Source of the DNA: Lampropedia cohaerens
GTDB taxonomy: Bacteria > Pseudomonadota > Gammaproteobacteria > Burkholderiales > Burkholderiaceae_C
Direction of reading: 5' to 3'
Length of the DNA: 64,000 nt
Assembly: GCF_001005215.1 (NCBI RefSeq)
Contig: NZ_LBNQ01000025.1
Coordinates: 62,001-126,000 of the forward strand
The notes under the pieces are model-generated. The model did no database searches. It saw only the letters and a list, made by a program, of their open reading frames with translations, and was not told where the DNA came from. Below are positions 10,398 to 19,536 of the stretch, in pieces. Numbering within the stretch: position 1 is the stretch's first letter; each line of letters opens with the position of its first letter. The position numbers and the translations under genes are program-made.

Positions 10398-10913
10398 CTA
10401 TAGCGCGCGCCACCACTGCATCCCCCCGTGCGCGGCGTGCATCAGCAGCCACGTCATCACAACGTAGCGCAGGAACTTTCCCACCGCCATGTAGAGCACG
10501 CAAGGGCCCAGCGGCATGCGCAGCCAGCCGGCAACCACGCAAAGCGGATCGCCCACCACGGGAAGAAAACTCAAAAAGCACGCTTTGGGCCCGAAGCGCT
10601 GCAGCCAGCGCAATGCACGCGGGTTTGGTGGGCTCTCAGAGGGCGCCTTTCGTGCCATGCGCTGCTCGACAGCACGCCCGGCCAGCCCCCCCATCCACCA
10701 ACTGATGACGCCCCCCAGAGTATTACCCAGTGTTGCCACCGCCATCGTAGGCCAGAACAGCGCCGGATTGAGCTGCACCAGTCCGAACACCGCAGGCTCG
10801 GACCCCATGGGCAACAGCGTCGCTGACAACAGCGCCACGACAAACACCGTGGAAAGCCCGTACTCAGGCAGGGCCAACGCAGCCAGCAGCCCATCCATCC
10901 AAGATTCCCACAT
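10398..10913 (-). CDS. yqaA: YqaA-like DedA-family inner-membrane protein
   Basis: A 171-residue polytopic membrane protein of the SNARE-associated/DedA superfamily, YqaA branch. Visible are hydrophobic segments near the N-terminus, the re-entrant-loop-like stretch LLPMGSEPAVFGL, the glycine-rich segment GNTLGGVISWWMGG, and the second half-motif FLPVVGDPLCVVAGWLR typical of the family. DedA-superfamily proteins are linked to lipid flipping and membrane homeostasis; the exact substrate of YqaA is not known. It is followed downstream by a MITE-like repeat and faces sodA. Confidence 0.8.
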   Translation of the reverse strand: MWESWMDGLLAALALPEYGLSTVFVVALLSATLLPMGSEPAVFGLVQLNPALFWPTMAVATLGNTLGGVISWWMGGLAGRAVEQRMARKAPSESPPNPRALRWLQRFGPKACFLSFLPVVGDPLCVVAGWLRMPLGPCVLYMAVGKFLRYVVMTWLLMHAAHGGMQWWRAL

Positions 10914-11001
10914 GGATCAAATAAATCAACGCAACGCCTACAACGCAGCGCCGGCCCCCGATAACAGGACCGGCCGCGCCAACCCGTTCTCGTACCCAGC
11001 G

Positions 11002-11427
11002 TTACCGCTCGGCAGCCGGTGTGCGCGGCTCAACATCGGTCACGTCGTCAATCGTCCGAGGCGCGTGGGGTGCGGCGCTGCCGTGTGTCGCCGCGGTGCT
11101 GCGGAAGCTGCCGTATGTGCGCATGAATCCCTGCCGCGCAGCCAGCCCACCCACCGACCAGGTTGGTACCGGCTTGCCCGTCCAACGCGCCCACCACATG
11201 CGTGCCTTGAATGCCAGCCACACGGTAGCGCCCACCAATAACAACACCACAAACATTGCTGCGCCGGCAATCACGCCCAACGTCAGCAAAACAGCCCCCA
11301 GCAAAGTAGCAATCGCTCGGTTCAACGTCAGTCCTTTCAAGAGAAATAGCAGGGCAGCATCTTGCCACCATGGCTGTGGGAGGCCGGATGACCGAAAAAA
11401 TTCCCTCCGTTTTGACGGCCATGTCAT
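11002..11427 (-). CDS. Hypothetical membrane protein
   Basis: A predicted 141-residue protein. After a short polar start it has a long hydrophobic stretch (about 28-72), probably two membrane segments rich in Leu/Val/Ala/Gly, then a tryptophan- and arginine-rich turn (KARMWWARW) and a polar tail (about 90-141). No family is recognised. Support comes from the clean hydrophobic/polar organisation and the same orientation as the preceding yqaA-like gene. The start codon is uncertain. Confidence 0.5.
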   Translation of the reverse strand: MTWPSKRREFFRSSGLPQPWWQDAALLFLLKGLTLNRAIATLLGAVLLTLGVIAGAAMFVVLLLVGATVWLAFKARMWWARWTGKPVPTWSVGGLAARQGFMRTYGSFRSTAATHGSAAPHAPRTIDDVTDVEPRTPAAER

Positions 11428-11682
11428 CCATGCCGCAGTTGCGCGTGCGGCTACCGCCCGCTACGAGGAGGAACAGCCACCCGCACGTGGGAGCAGTCCG
11501 ACACCCGCAGAAGGCGAGCACCTACAGGGTGCTGATCGTATGTCCCGCCATTGCGCCTGCAAGCGCCATCCTACAGTGTGGGCATGGCTGCTCACAGCGC
11601 ATCTCCGCCGGCGCGGAGCCTGCAAAACCGAGCACTTCCCGGCCAGCCGTGCCACCCATTGCGCCCTGACAGGAGAGAGTTC

Positions 11683-11844
11683 ATGCTTCGCTACGCCGTC
11701 ATATTTTTCATCATCGCATTGATCGCCGCGCTGTTTGGCTTCACGGGCATTGCCGCAGGCGCCACTGAGATTGCCAAGATTCTCTTCTTCGTGTTTATCA
11801 TCATTGCCGTGGTCACTTTCGTGCTCAACATGCTCAAGCGATGA
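11683..11844 (+). CDS. Small DUF1328 (YtjA-type) membrane protein
   Basis: A 53-residue protein with two hydrophobic helices separated by [16 protein letters not shown], the core of the DUF1328 family of small inner-membrane proteins. The function is not established; family members are often stress-induced. The start at 11683 follows AGGAGAG at 6 bases; the longer in-frame reading from 11551 lacks family resemblance. The next gene, also small and probably envelope- or stress-related, is on the same strand. Confidence 0.85.
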   Translation: MLRYAVIFFIIALIAALFGFTGIAAGATEIAKILFFVFIIIAVVTFVLNMLKR

Positions 11845-11980
11845 GCGCTGCGACGCGCCATCTGGCCAGCCAGGCTGATCTGCCTGCCAGGCAAATGCGC
11901 GCATACTTGCAGGGTCGTCGGCATCCGGCTGACACCCGCCTTCATTTCGCCATCGATTGATTCACAGGAGAAATTGCCTC

Positions 11981-12448
11981 ATGAACACCAAGACAACCGG
12001 CAAGAAAATCGAAGAAGCAGCAGACAAGGCCGACGAAGCCATCCGCGATACTGCAGAGACCGCGCTTGACAAGGTCGAGCGCGGCGTCGACAAGGCTTCC
12101 GACGTGGCGCACGACGTCGCAGATCGTGCGCTGGAAGGCGCAGAGCAGGCCGTGCAGAGCACCCGCCGCACTGTCGATGAGGGCCTGCGCGAGGTCGAGC
12201 GCGGCGTGCGCGGATTGCGCGAACATGCAGATCCCACCATCGATCAGCTGGCCCACAAGGCACTGGACGTGGCTACGCAAAGCATCAACCTCGTAGCCGA
12301 CACCAGCGAGCGCGCCCGCGAACGCGTGCTGGAGTTGCAGGAGGCCACCTGCCGTTATGTGCATGAAAAGCCCGGCAAGGCGTTGCTCTTCTCGGCCGCA
12401 GCCGGCGCGCTGTTCACGCTGCTGCTCACAGGCGGGCGCCGCCGCTAA
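11981..12448 (+). CDS. DUF883/YqjD-ElaB-like helical protein with C-terminal membrane anchor
   Basis: A 155-residue protein. Residues 1-125 are strongly charged and helical, with repeated D/E-K-A-x-D spacing that looks like a long amphipathic or coiled-coil region. It ends with a single hydrophobic segment followed by GGRRR, as in the YqjD/ElaB group of ribosome-associated, C-tail-anchored inner-membrane proteins. That resemblance is architectural, so the family call is tentative. Start at 11981, with CAGGAG about 10 bases upstream. Confidence 0.65.
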   Translation: MNTKTTGKKIEEAADKADEAIRDTAETALDKVERGVDKASDVAHDVADRALEGAEQAVQSTRRTVDEGLREVERGVRGLREHADPTIDQLAHKALDVATQSINLVADTSERARERVLELQEATCRYVHEKPGKALLFSAAAGALFTLLLTGGRRR

Positions 12449-12531
12449 CTTGACGCGACAACGCACCGCGCCATGGCGGTGTCAGCACGGCGCTGGCACT
12501 TCCATGGCCTTTTTGCATCAGGCGAATCACT

Positions 12532-13770
12532 TCATTTTGCGAGAAAACGCCCTGGCCCGTAAGGCGTCGGGTCGGTAAATGGCTGCTCGCCGTGCATCAC
12601 CTGCGCCAGCAGCTTGGCAGTGGCTGGCCCCAGCGTGAAGCCCTGATGCGCATGGCCGAAGTGGAACCACAGGCCATGATGGCGTGGTGCGGCCCCAAGC
12701 ACCGGCTTCATGTCCACCGTGCAAGGACGTGCGCCCATCCACGGCTCGTCCTCCACAGGTTCGCCAAGCGGCACAAGTTCCCGCGCGATGCGCTCAGCCT
12801 TGGTGACCTGCACAGGCGTCGCACGGTCATTGAGCCGTGCAAATTCCGCACCGGTAGTCAGCCGAAGCCCTTTTTCCATTGGTACCAGCATGAAGCCATT
12901 GTCCGCATCAAGCAGCGGATGATTCAGCGGCTCGCCGCGGTAATGCAGGTGGTAGCCTCGCTTGATGAAAAGCGGCAGCCGATAGCCCAATTTACGGGTT
13001 AAGCCGGCGGACCACGGCCCCAGCGCCACCACCACTTGCTCGGCCTCCAGCAGACCTTCATCGGTCTGCACAGCCCACCCCTTGCCCCTGGGGCGCAGGC
13101 TCAGCGCATCGCCGAGCATGAAGCGGCCGCCGAGTCGCTCGAAATAGCGCGCGTAGCTGGCAACCAGCGCGCCCGGGTCGCGCACGGCCCAAGGCTCGGT
13201 CCAATGCACGCCTCCAGCAAAGCCCTTCAACTGCGGCTCCAGCCTGGCCAGCGCAGCCCGGTCAAGCGGCGTATGCGGCACGCCAAACTCCTGCTGCAAC
13301 CACTGGGCGTGCTCCACTAATTCAACAATGTTGCGCTCGTCACGAAAGGCCTTGATCCAGCCGTGCTTGCGCACCAAGTGCTCTGCGCCGGCTTCGGCCA
13401 TCAGCTCCGCATGCGCACTGATCGCATGGCGAATGAGGCGGCTGAACTCCTGCACGATTTGCCTGTAGCGCTTGGGCGTGGAGTTGAGCCAGTACTTCTC
13501 CAACACGCCGGTAAGACCCGGCATGGCTGTGAGGTGGTAGTTGACATCGACGCCGCCCTTGCGAATGACCTTCAGGATCGGTGCCAGGCCCTGCGGAAAT
13601 CCATAGGGTTCAACGGCCTCACTCTGGATCAGCCCGGCATTGCCGTAGGACGTCTCCCGTCCCGGCGAGCGTCGGTCCACGAGTACGACATCATCGCCAC
13701 GCTTGGCCAAATGCAGAGCCGTGCTGGTGCCCACCATCCCGGCTCCCAGCACAATCACGGATTTACCCAT
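12532..13770 (-). CDS. D-amino-acid dehydrogenase-like FAD oxidoreductase (DadA family)
   Basis: A 412-residue flavoprotein of the DAO/DadA family, which oxidises D-amino acids or related amines and passes electrons to the respiratory chain. The N-terminus MGKSVIVLGAGMVGTSTAL is a GxGxxG FAD-binding turn followed by VVLVDRR; later segments include SYGNAGLIQ and the C-terminal WMGARPCTVDMKPVLG and FHFGHAHQGFTLGP typical of the family. The start at 13770 was chosen because it places the FAD-binding strand at the N-terminus. No alanine racemase lies nearby, so the substrate is open. Confidence 0.85.
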   Translation of the reverse strand: MGKSVIVLGAGMVGTSTALHLAKRGDDVVLVDRRSPGRETSYGNAGLIQSEAVEPYGFPQGLAPILKVIRKGGVDVNYHLTAMPGLTGVLEKYWLNSTPKRYRQIVQEFSRLIRHAISAHAELMAEAGAEHLVRKHGWIKAFRDERNIVELVEHAQWLQQEFGVPHTPLDRAALARLEPQLKGFAGGVHWTEPWAVRDPGALVASYARYFERLGGRFMLGDALSLRPRGKGWAVQTDEGLLEAEQVVVALGPWSAGLTRKLGYRLPLFIKRGYHLHYRGEPLNHPLLDADNGFMLVPMEKGLRLTTGAEFARLNDRATPVQVTKAERIARELVPLGEPVEDEPWMGARPCTVDMKPVLGAAPRHHGLWFHFGHAHQGFTLGPATAKLLAQVMHGEQPFTDPTPYGPGRFLAK

Positions 13771-13933
13771 CGCTTCACGCTCCAGTTGGTTATCTGGCAT
13801 CCGAGCAGGTGCGGCTGTCACCTGCGTAACGCATGGCGCTGCATCTTACTCCTGCACGGACGATGCCCACAGTGGACATGCGCCGCAAGCTGCGCCCCGT
13901 AAATCCTGAACAGATAACGCCAAGGAATTGCTA

Positions 13934-14293
13934 CTAGAGCTTTTTTGTATTGCGCCCCTTGGCAAACAGACCGGCGCCGCGGGCGCCTTGCCGGGCGAAC
14001 CGCTGCCGCCGCGCCACCTTCGGGTCGACCAGCAAGGGGCGGTAGGCCTCCAGCCTGTCACCATCCTGCAACATCGTATTCGCATCCGCGATGCGCCCCC
14101 AGATTCCCCAGCGCCAGCTCTGCGCATGCACCACAGCATCATCGCACGCCAGCGTCTGCCAACGCGCAAGGACCATTGCACTGACCTGCGCGAGCGTTGT
14201 GCCTTCGGCAACGGACAGCGGCCAGCGCTCCACCTGACGCGGCGCCACGCAAAGCGCCACCTCAATCGTGATCTGCGTCTCGCCGCCCGTCAT
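13934..14293 (-). CDS. rnfH: RnfH family (UPF0125) protein
   Basis: A 119-residue ubiquitin-like-fold protein. The region ITIEVALCVAPRQ and the motif GDRLEAYRPLLVDPK are family hallmarks. The basic tail RRQRFARQGARGAG is also typical. The function is not established. It follows ratA with an ATGA overlap, the widely conserved ratA-rnfH pairing. Confidence 0.92.
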   Translation of the reverse strand: MTGGETQITIEVALCVAPRQVERWPLSVAEGTTLAQVSAMVLARWQTLACDDAVVHAQSWRWGIWGRIADANTMLQDGDRLEAYRPLLVDPKVARRQRFARQGARGAGLFAKGRNTKKL

Positions 14294-14751
14294 CCCGGAC
14301 GCTTGCCGTAGAGCGCATCGGCGCGCTGCACGAATGCATCCACCATGGTGTTGGCGATCTTGTCGAACACCGGACCGACCAGCAGGCGCAAGGGCAACGA
14401 CGCAAAGTCATAACGCAGCACCAGCGTCACCTTGCACGCCTGCGATGCATGCGCGTCTGCGCCGCCGACAGGCTGAAACGTCCACGTACCTTCCAGCGCG
14501 GAAAAAGGCCCACGCAGCAAGCGCATGTGGACCTTCTCAGTACCCTCATGCGTGTTACGCGTCACAAATGACTGACGCAGTTTGCCAAGGGCTATGCCAA
14601 CTTCTGCCGTCATGCCGTGTTCATCCTGCTCCAGAACGCGCGAGCGATCGCACCATGGCAGGAACTCCGAATAACGCGCCACATCAGTCACCAATGCAAA
14701 CATGCTTGCGGGGCCGTGCCAAACCAGCGCGGATTTCTCGACTTGCTTCAT
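14290..14751 (-). CDS. ratA: RatA-type START/COQ10-like protein
   Basis: A 153-residue protein of the polyketide cyclase/START fold. In E. coli RatA was described as an inhibitor of ribosomal subunit association, but the family is also related to COQ10, so toxin labelling is uncertain. It begins MKQVEKSALVWHG, with the conserved YSEFLPWCDRSRVLE near residues 30-44 and GPFSALEGTW further on. It overlaps rnfH by four bases and is divergent from smpB, a common arrangement. The sequence AGAACCTGTCCATAG just ahead of its start resembles the end of the MITE-like repeat. Confidence 0.9.
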   Translation of the reverse strand: MKQVEKSALVWHGPASMFALVTDVARYSEFLPWCDRSRVLEQDEHGMTAEVGIALGKLRQSFVTRNTHEGTEKVHMRLLRGPFSALEGTWTFQPVGGADAHASQACKVTLVLRYDFASLPLRLLVGPVFDKIANTMVDAFVQRADALYGKRPG

Positions 14752-14926
14752 CTCAGAACCTGTCCATAGTCTTTTCAACCGCCGGCTCGCGATAAAACTG
14801 CATAGAATGCTTGGCTGCACCTTGCGTTGCGGTATTGCTGGCTAAACATGGCATTTTAAGTCCATGGTGGTCAGCGACCATGCCGCGCGCCTTGAAGCCC
14901 GCCTCCGGCGGCCCCACCTTCACGCC

Positions 14927-15406
14927 ATGGCCACCAAACAAGCAAAGCAAAATTCCAGCCGTATTGCCGAGAACAAACGCGCCTTCTTCAACTATTTCCT
15001 GGAAGAGCGTCACGAGGCAGGCATGGTGCTGCAAGGCTGGGAGGTCAAGGCGCTGCGCAGCGGCAAGGCCCAGCTAACCGATGGCTATGTGGTCATCCGC
15101 GATGGCGAGATCTTTCTCATCGGCGGCCAGATCAATCCGCTCAAGTCCGCCTCCACCCACGTCAATCCCATCCCCGACCGCACCAAGAAACTGCTGCTGC
15201 ACAAGGACGAGATCAAACGCCTGATCGGCAAAGTGGAGCAGAAGGGCTACACGCTGGTGCCGCTGCAGCTGTATTGGAAGAACGGACGCGTCAAATGCGA
15301 AATCGCGCTGGCCAAGGGCAAAGCCGAATATGACAAGCGCAGCACCATCAAGGAACGCGAAGGCAAGCGCGAAGTCGAACGCGCCATGAAATCGCGCAAC
15401 CGGTGA
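14927..15406 (+). CDS. smpB: SsrA-binding protein SmpB
   Basis: SmpB binds tmRNA and brings it to stalled ribosomes for trans-translation. 159 residues, the usual length. Conserved segments include the [15 protein letters not shown] start, [19 protein letters not shown], the GGQINPL loop and the basic tail [20 protein letters not shown]. The start at 14927 gives the typical [11 protein letters not shown]-terminus. The ssrA gene is not in the window. Confidence 0.97.
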   Translation: MATKQAKQNSSRIAENKRAFFNYFLEERHEAGMVLQGWEVKALRSGKAQLTDGYVVIRDGEIFLIGGQINPLKSASTHVNPIPDRTKKLLLHKDEIKRLIGKVEQKGYTLVPLQLYWKNGRVKCEIALAKGKAEYDKRSTIKEREGKREVERAMKSRNR

Positions 15407-15411
15407 TAGCG

Positions 15412-15627
15412 TCAGGGCCGTGCAAGGATTTGTTCACGCGCGGTCGTGATGGCGGCAGCTATCGCCGCGCGTGCCTGCGGGCTGTTTTTCCAGCAGCTAC
15501 TGCCCGTAAGACTGGCTCCACGCGCCAGGATGTCGGCCACATTCGCAGCGGCCAGTTGCGCCAGCGATGCGATGCCCATTTGTTCAAGGCGAGCTAGCAC
15601 GGTGGGCCCAATGCCCTTGGTTTTCAA
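15412..15627 (-). CDS. Small helix-hairpin-helix protein
   Basis: A predicted 71-residue protein with the helix-hairpin-helix-like pattern KGIGPTVLARLEQMGIASLAQLA followed by a helical tail with a CW pair and RAAIAAAI. Such domains bind DNA non-specifically or mediate contacts; no specific role can be given. The only plausible in-frame start is TTG at 15627, and the frame stays open upstream with compatible sequence, so the real start may differ. It converges on smpB. Confidence 0.5.
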   Translation of the reverse strand: MKTKGIGPTVLARLEQMGIASLAQLAAANVADILARGASLTGSSCWKNSPQARAAIAAAITTAREQILARP

Positions 15628-15751
15628 CGGGATCTGTCGCTCAGAGGGTTGGAAATGGATGGGTCTTGGTGCAAAGTTGTGTCTGTCATTCTGACATGCA
15701 CGGAATGCAGCGCCTACGCAGCCACTTTGCTATTACGAGGACACCTGCGCC

Positions 15752-16372
15752 ATGTCCCGCGTCCATGCCCAAACACTCACACACTTGCTGTACCTGCACG
15801 GCTTTCGTTCGTCGCCCATGTCGGCCAAGGCGCAGCAGACGCTGCAGTGGTTCAGCACGCACTACCCGGATGTGATGGTGCAGATTCCGCAGCTGCCGCC
15901 TTCTCCGCAGGCTGCCGCGGAACTGATCGAGGCGACGGTCGCCACCTGGCCGCACAAACGCATGGCAGTGATGGGCTCATCGCTTGGTGGCTACTACGCC
16001 AGCTGGGTTGCTGCGCGGTACGCCTGCCCCGCCGTGCTGCTCAACCCCGCCGTGAATCCCGCGCGCGACCTGGCGCGCTACATCGGCCAGAACACGCAAT
16101 GGCACAGGCCCGAGGAAGCGTTCTACTTCAAGCCGGAGTACATCGAGCAGCTGCGCGCCTTGGACAGCCGCGGCGCGCCATGCCAGGCACCGCACCTGGT
16201 CGTGATTGCCAAGGGCGATGAAGTGCTGAACTGGCAAGAAATGGCCGAACGCCACGCAGACGCGCAATGCCTCATTCTGGAAGGCCATGACCATGCGCTG
16301 ACCCATGCGTTTGCCGAGCATCTGCCGCAGATCGCCACGTTTCTCTACACACTGGGCGAGGTCAGAAGCTGA
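15752..16372 (+). CDS. yqiA: YqiA-type alpha/beta-hydrolase esterase
   Basis: A 206-residue alpha/beta-hydrolase. It has the opening strand LLYLHGFRSSP, the nucleophile elbow GSSLGGYYA (about residues 74-82), the acid-bearing VVIAKGDEVLNW, and the histidine in EGHDHALTH, giving a complete Ser-Asp-His arrangement. Length and motifs match the YqiA family, for which esterase activity on short acyl esters is known; the physiological substrate is not. The start codon sits in GCCATGTCC, with GAGGA about 10 bases upstream. Confidence 0.88.
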   Translation: MSRVHAQTLTHLLYLHGFRSSPMSAKAQQTLQWFSTHYPDVMVQIPQLPPSPQAAAELIEATVATWPHKRMAVMGSSLGGYYASWVAARYACPAVLLNPAVNPARDLARYIGQNTQWHRPEEAFYFKPEYIEQLRALDSRGAPCQAPHLVVIAKGDEVLNWQEMAERHADAQCLILEGHDHALTHAFAEHLPQIATFLYTLGEVRS

Positions 16373-16400
16373 ATCGCCGCGACTGCGGGCGCTTTCCGCG

Positions 16401-17552
16401 TCATTCAGACAAGGCATGACGCACCACTGCCGCGGCAATCTGCGCCAGTGGCAGGATGTCCACGGCAGCATCCAGCAGCGCGGCTTCACGCGGCATCCCG
16501 TAGACCACGCTGCTGGCCGCATCCTGCGCAATCGTGTAGGCACCCGCCTGGCGCAGAGCGCGCAGGGCCTGGGCCCCGTCGGTTCCCATGCCAGTTAGCA
16601 GCACGGCAATGGTGTGCCGTGCGGTGGCCAGCAATGCGGAACGAAACAGCACATCCACCGAAGGCCGGTGATGCATGACAAGTTCGGACTCGGCCAACCG
16701 AGCCACCAACGAGGTGCCGGATTTCTGCACACGCAGATGCAGTCCACCCGGTGCAACATAGGCGTGCCCCGCGCGCAAGACGTCGCCGTCGCGCGCCTCG
16801 CACACCCGCAGCGCACAGTCAGCATCCAGTCGCGCGGCGAAGCTGCGCGTGAAACCAGCTGGCATGTGCTGCACGATGACCACCGGAGGGATCGTCTCGG
16901 GCAGCCCCTGCAGCACAGTCCGTATCGCGTCCGTGCCCCCCGTGGATGCCCCGATGGCCACCAGCTGCGTGGCAGTCGCTTGATACCTACAGGCACCGCC
17001 CGCCATGTCCCGCGTGCCAGCAGCGATCTCACTGTGCGCGGGTGTGTTACCTGCTTGCACCGCGTGGTCAGCCTCCATCGACAGGCCGTGATGGCGCGAG
17101 CTTGCCACGTTGGCCTGCGCCGCGGCCCGGATTTTCTCTACCAGCGCTTGTGCCAGCTGGTGCAAGCCATCGGCGACCCCGATGCGCGGCTTGAGCACGA
17201 AATCAACGGCGCCCATTTCCAGTGCCCGCAGCGTGGTTTCGGCGCCTTCGCACGTCTGCGCAGAGATCATCACGACCGGCAGGGGCTGACTATGCATCAG
17301 GCGCTCAAGCAGTTCCAGCCCGGACATGCCCGGCATCTCGATATCCAGTGTGAGCACATCCGGCGCCAGCGTCTGCACCATCTGCAGGGCCATGGCAGCA
17401 TGCTTGGCGACTCCCACGCAGCGCATATCCGGCTGGGCGTCGATGATGGTCCTGAGCAACTGACGCACGAGTGCGGAGTCGTCCACGACCAGCACGCGGA
17501 TGCGGCGCTGCTGCAGCTGTCCGGATGGTCTGTCTGCCGTTGCCCTACGCAT
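16401..17552 (-). CDS. cheB: Chemotaxis response regulator / methylesterase CheB
   Basis: CheB removes methyl groups from chemoreceptors and deamidates some glutamines, giving adaptation. 383 residues: receiver domain 18-122 (VVDDS, phospho-Asp D70, K121), a linker of about 70 residues, and a methylesterase domain with GASTGG (Ser203), VQHMPAGF and GMGTDGAQA (catalytic Asp). All catalytic residues are intact. It is the last gene of the che operon and starts five bases after cheD. Confidence 0.96.
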   Translation of the reverse strand: MRRATADRPSGQLQQRRIRVLVVDDSALVRQLLRTIIDAQPDMRCVGVAKHAAMALQMVQTLAPDVLTLDIEMPGMSGLELLERLMHSQPLPVVMISAQTCEGAETTLRALEMGAVDFVLKPRIGVADGLHQLAQALVEKIRAAAQANVASSRHHGLSMEADHAVQAGNTPAHSEIAAGTRDMAGGACRYQATATQLVAIGASTGGTDAIRTVLQGLPETIPPVVIVQHMPAGFTRSFAARLDADCALRVCEARDGDVLRAGHAYVAPGGLHLRVQKSGTSLVARLAESELVMHHRPSVDVLFRSALLATARHTIAVLLTGMGTDGAQALRALRQAGAYTIAQDAASSVVYGMPREAALLDAAVDILPLAQIAAAVVRHALSE

Positions 17553-17557
17553 TGCCG

Positions 17558-18223
17558 TCAGCGAGATAAATCAAACAGCTCGACACTGCCGCCGGCATTG
17601 CGGCGCGCCAGCGCCAGGGCACTGTCACTCTGCGCCCGCTGCGCCCGTGCATCCTGCGGCACATACCCCAGTCGTTTGAGCAACACCCGGCCATCGCGTG
17701 GGAAAAATGCCAGCCGCCGCGGCTGCAGCCCGAGCACGTCGCGCGCCAGCACGGCAATACCCTCAGTGCGCAGGTAAGCGTCCACGAACTGCACGTTGCG
17801 CTCGCCAACGTTGTGCACGCCGGGACTTTGCATCATCTGCGCACCGCCAAACACCTTGGCCTGCAGACGCTTGCGCTCGGCACCGAGCTTGAGCAAGGCA
17901 TTGATGAGCAATTCCATGGCGGCCATGCCATAGGCGCCCTCGACCAGACCGGGCGCGCGCGCCAATTCGGCCTGCGGCAGCATGAAATGGTTCATTCCAC
18001 CGGCGCCCGCGGCGCTATCCCACAAGCAGACCGATATGCAGGAGCCGACCACGGTGGCCAGCACACAGTCCCGTTGGGTCGCATAAAAGCCGCCGGGAAG
18101 AATCTTCACGGCGGGCTTGCCGAACTCGCGATCGCGGTAGGCCACCCAGCCCCGTGCGCTGGCGAACTCGTCCGCGCGCCTCCGCGAGGAGCGGTAGCCG
18201 GCAGCAGCGTCAGCGGCGCACAT
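17558..18223 (-). CDS. cheD: Chemoreceptor glutamine deamidase CheD
   Basis: CheD hydrolyses specific glutamines of receptors to glutamate. 221 residues. The catalytic Cys62 lies in VVGSCISVCLWD and His79 in GGMNHFMLP; the third family motif VFGGAQMM is also there. The ATG at 18223 overlaps the end of cheR by 14 bases. The protein ends with GGSVELFDLSR; the GS(V/I)ELFD motif recurs near the C-terminus of the cheZ-like protein in this operon. CheC, the usual CheD partner in Bacillus, is not seen. Confidence 0.94.
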   Translation of the reverse strand: MCAADAAAGYRSSRRRADEFASARGWVAYRDREFGKPAVKILPGGFYATQRDCVLATVVGSCISVCLWDSAAGAGGMNHFMLPQAELARAPGLVEGAYGMAAMELLINALLKLGAERKRLQAKVFGGAQMMQSPGVHNVGERNVQFVDAYLRTEGIAVLARDVLGLQPRRLAFFPRDGRVLLKRLGYVPQDARAQRAQSDSALALARRNAGGSVELFDLSR

Positions 18224-19058
18224 ACACCGTCCTCGCAAAGGGCTCGAACACATCCAGATGCCGGCTGAGGTGCTCCGCATGCCCCATGAACAGAAAGCCG
18301 CCGGGGCGCAGCACCTGGGCAAGGCGGCGCACCACACGATCCTGCGTGTCAGCATCGAAATAGATCAGCACATTGCGGCAGAACACCACATCCTGAGGTT
18401 GGGCGATGGCCTCCCACCGCGGCGACGCGAGATTGACGGTGCAGAACCGTACACGCTCGACCAGCCAGGGCTGAATGCGCACCCGCCCCTGCTGCGCGCC
18501 CTTGCCGCGCTGAAAATAGGTCTTGAGCATGTCCACCGGCACATCGCGCACGCGAGCCATGGCGTACTCGGCCCGCCGCGCAACGGCCAGCACTTGGCTG
18601 TTCACGTCACTGCCGAGGATGCGCACGCTGTCGGCGCGGGCACCCAGCACCTGGTCCACCGTCATCGCAATCGAATACACCTCCTCGCCCGAGGCTGCCG
18701 CGCAACTCCAGATGCGCCACGAGGGTGCCGAGGCATCGCCCGCCAGCAGCTCGCGCAGCAGTGCAAAGTGGTGCGGCTCGCGCAGGAAGGCGGTCAGATT
18801 CGTGGTGAGCGCATCCGTAAAGGCCTGCCACTCCGCATCATGCGCATCGGCCTGCAGCCGATCGAGATACGCATCGAACTGCGCCAGGCCCAGCGCCTTG
18901 AGGCGGCGCGCCAGCCGGTTATGCACCATCGCGCGCTTGCCATCGTGCAGATGGATGCCCGCCCGGGCATGAATCATGGCCTGCACCCGTGCGAAGTCGT
19001 GCGGCTGCAGCACGGGCAGTTGCGCAGCGCCAGCGGCTTCATCCCCCAGCGGCGGCAC
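18210..19058 (-). CDS. cheR: Chemotaxis protein methyltransferase CheR
   Basis: CheR methylates receptor glutamates using S-adenosylmethionine. 282 residues: an N-terminal helical domain (LARRLKALGLAQFDAYLDRL), then the methyltransferase domain with TTNLTAFLREPHHF, WSCAAASGEEVYSIA (SAM-binding), and VVFCRNVLIYFD. GTG at 19058 was chosen because AGGAG lies 7 bases upstream; it overlaps cheW by 20 bases. ATG at 19082 is the alternative. The gene lies between cheW and cheD in a tightly overlapping operon. Confidence 0.94.
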   Translation of the reverse strand: MPPLGDEAAGAAQLPVLQPHDFARVQAMIHARAGIHLHDGKRAMVHNRLARRLKALGLAQFDAYLDRLQADAHDAEWQAFTDALTTNLTAFLREPHHFALLRELLAGDASAPSWRIWSCAAASGEEVYSIAMTVDQVLGARADSVRILGSDVNSQVLAVARRAEYAMARVRDVPVDMLKTYFQRGKGAQQGRVRIQPWLVERVRFCTVNLASPRWEAIAQPQDVVFCRNVLIYFDADTQDRVVRRLAQVLRPGGFLFMGHAEHLSRHLDVFEPFARTVYVRR

Positions 19059-19536
19059 CTGCAGACTCCTGCTCGTGCGCATCCAGCCATGCGTCGATTT
19101 CACGCACCAGCCGCTGCGCGTCCAGCAGCACCAGCATGCCTTCGGGCTGTTCGACCAGGCCGGTAAAGCAGCTGGCATGGATGACGCTCTGCATGTCGGG
19201 CACCGGCTGCACGGCCTCTTGCGCCACTTCCACCACATCGCTGACCGCATCGACCACCATGGCAACCATGCGCGCATCAACCTCGACCACGACCATCACG
19301 GTGAAGTCGTCATAGTCGGCCCGCGGACAGCCAAAGCGCAGCCGCAGGTCCAGCACCGGCACAATGGCGCCGTGCAGGTGCACCACGCCCTTGACGAACG
19401 GCGCCGCAGTGGCGATGCGCGTCGGTGCCTGATAGCGGCAAATCTCGCGCACGCAGACCACATCGAACGCATAACGTTCATGGGCCAGCGCAAACGTCAG
19501 ATAGGTACGCTGGGCACAAGAATGACTCACTGCCAT
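19039..19536 (-). CDS. cheW: Chemotaxis coupling protein CheW
   Basis: CheW links CheA to receptors. 165 residues, near the usual length. Seen are YLTFALAHERYAFDVVCVREI, the RIATAAPFVKGVVHLHGAIVPVLDLRLRFG core, and VVVDAVSDVVEV, all diagnostic of the fold. The ATG at 19536 has GGAG 8 bases upstream and overlaps the end of cheA by 10 bases; longer in-frame readings run into cheA. The C-terminus is a short Gly/Ala tail. Confidence 0.95.
   Translation of the reverse strand: MAVSHSCAQRTYLTFALAHERYAFDVVCVREICRYQAPTRIATAAPFVKGVVHLHGAIVPVLDLRLRFGCPRADYDDFTVMVVVEVDARMVAMVVDAVSDVVEVAQEAVQPVPDMQSVIHASCFTGLVEQPEGMLVLLDAQRLVREIDAWLDAHEQESAGAAAGG

Noticed and set aside
14290-14751. ratA-rnfH as a toxin-antitoxin module
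   Set aside because: The gene pair is a conserved housekeeping arrangement and RnfH is not an established antitoxin; only the RatA family name is kept.
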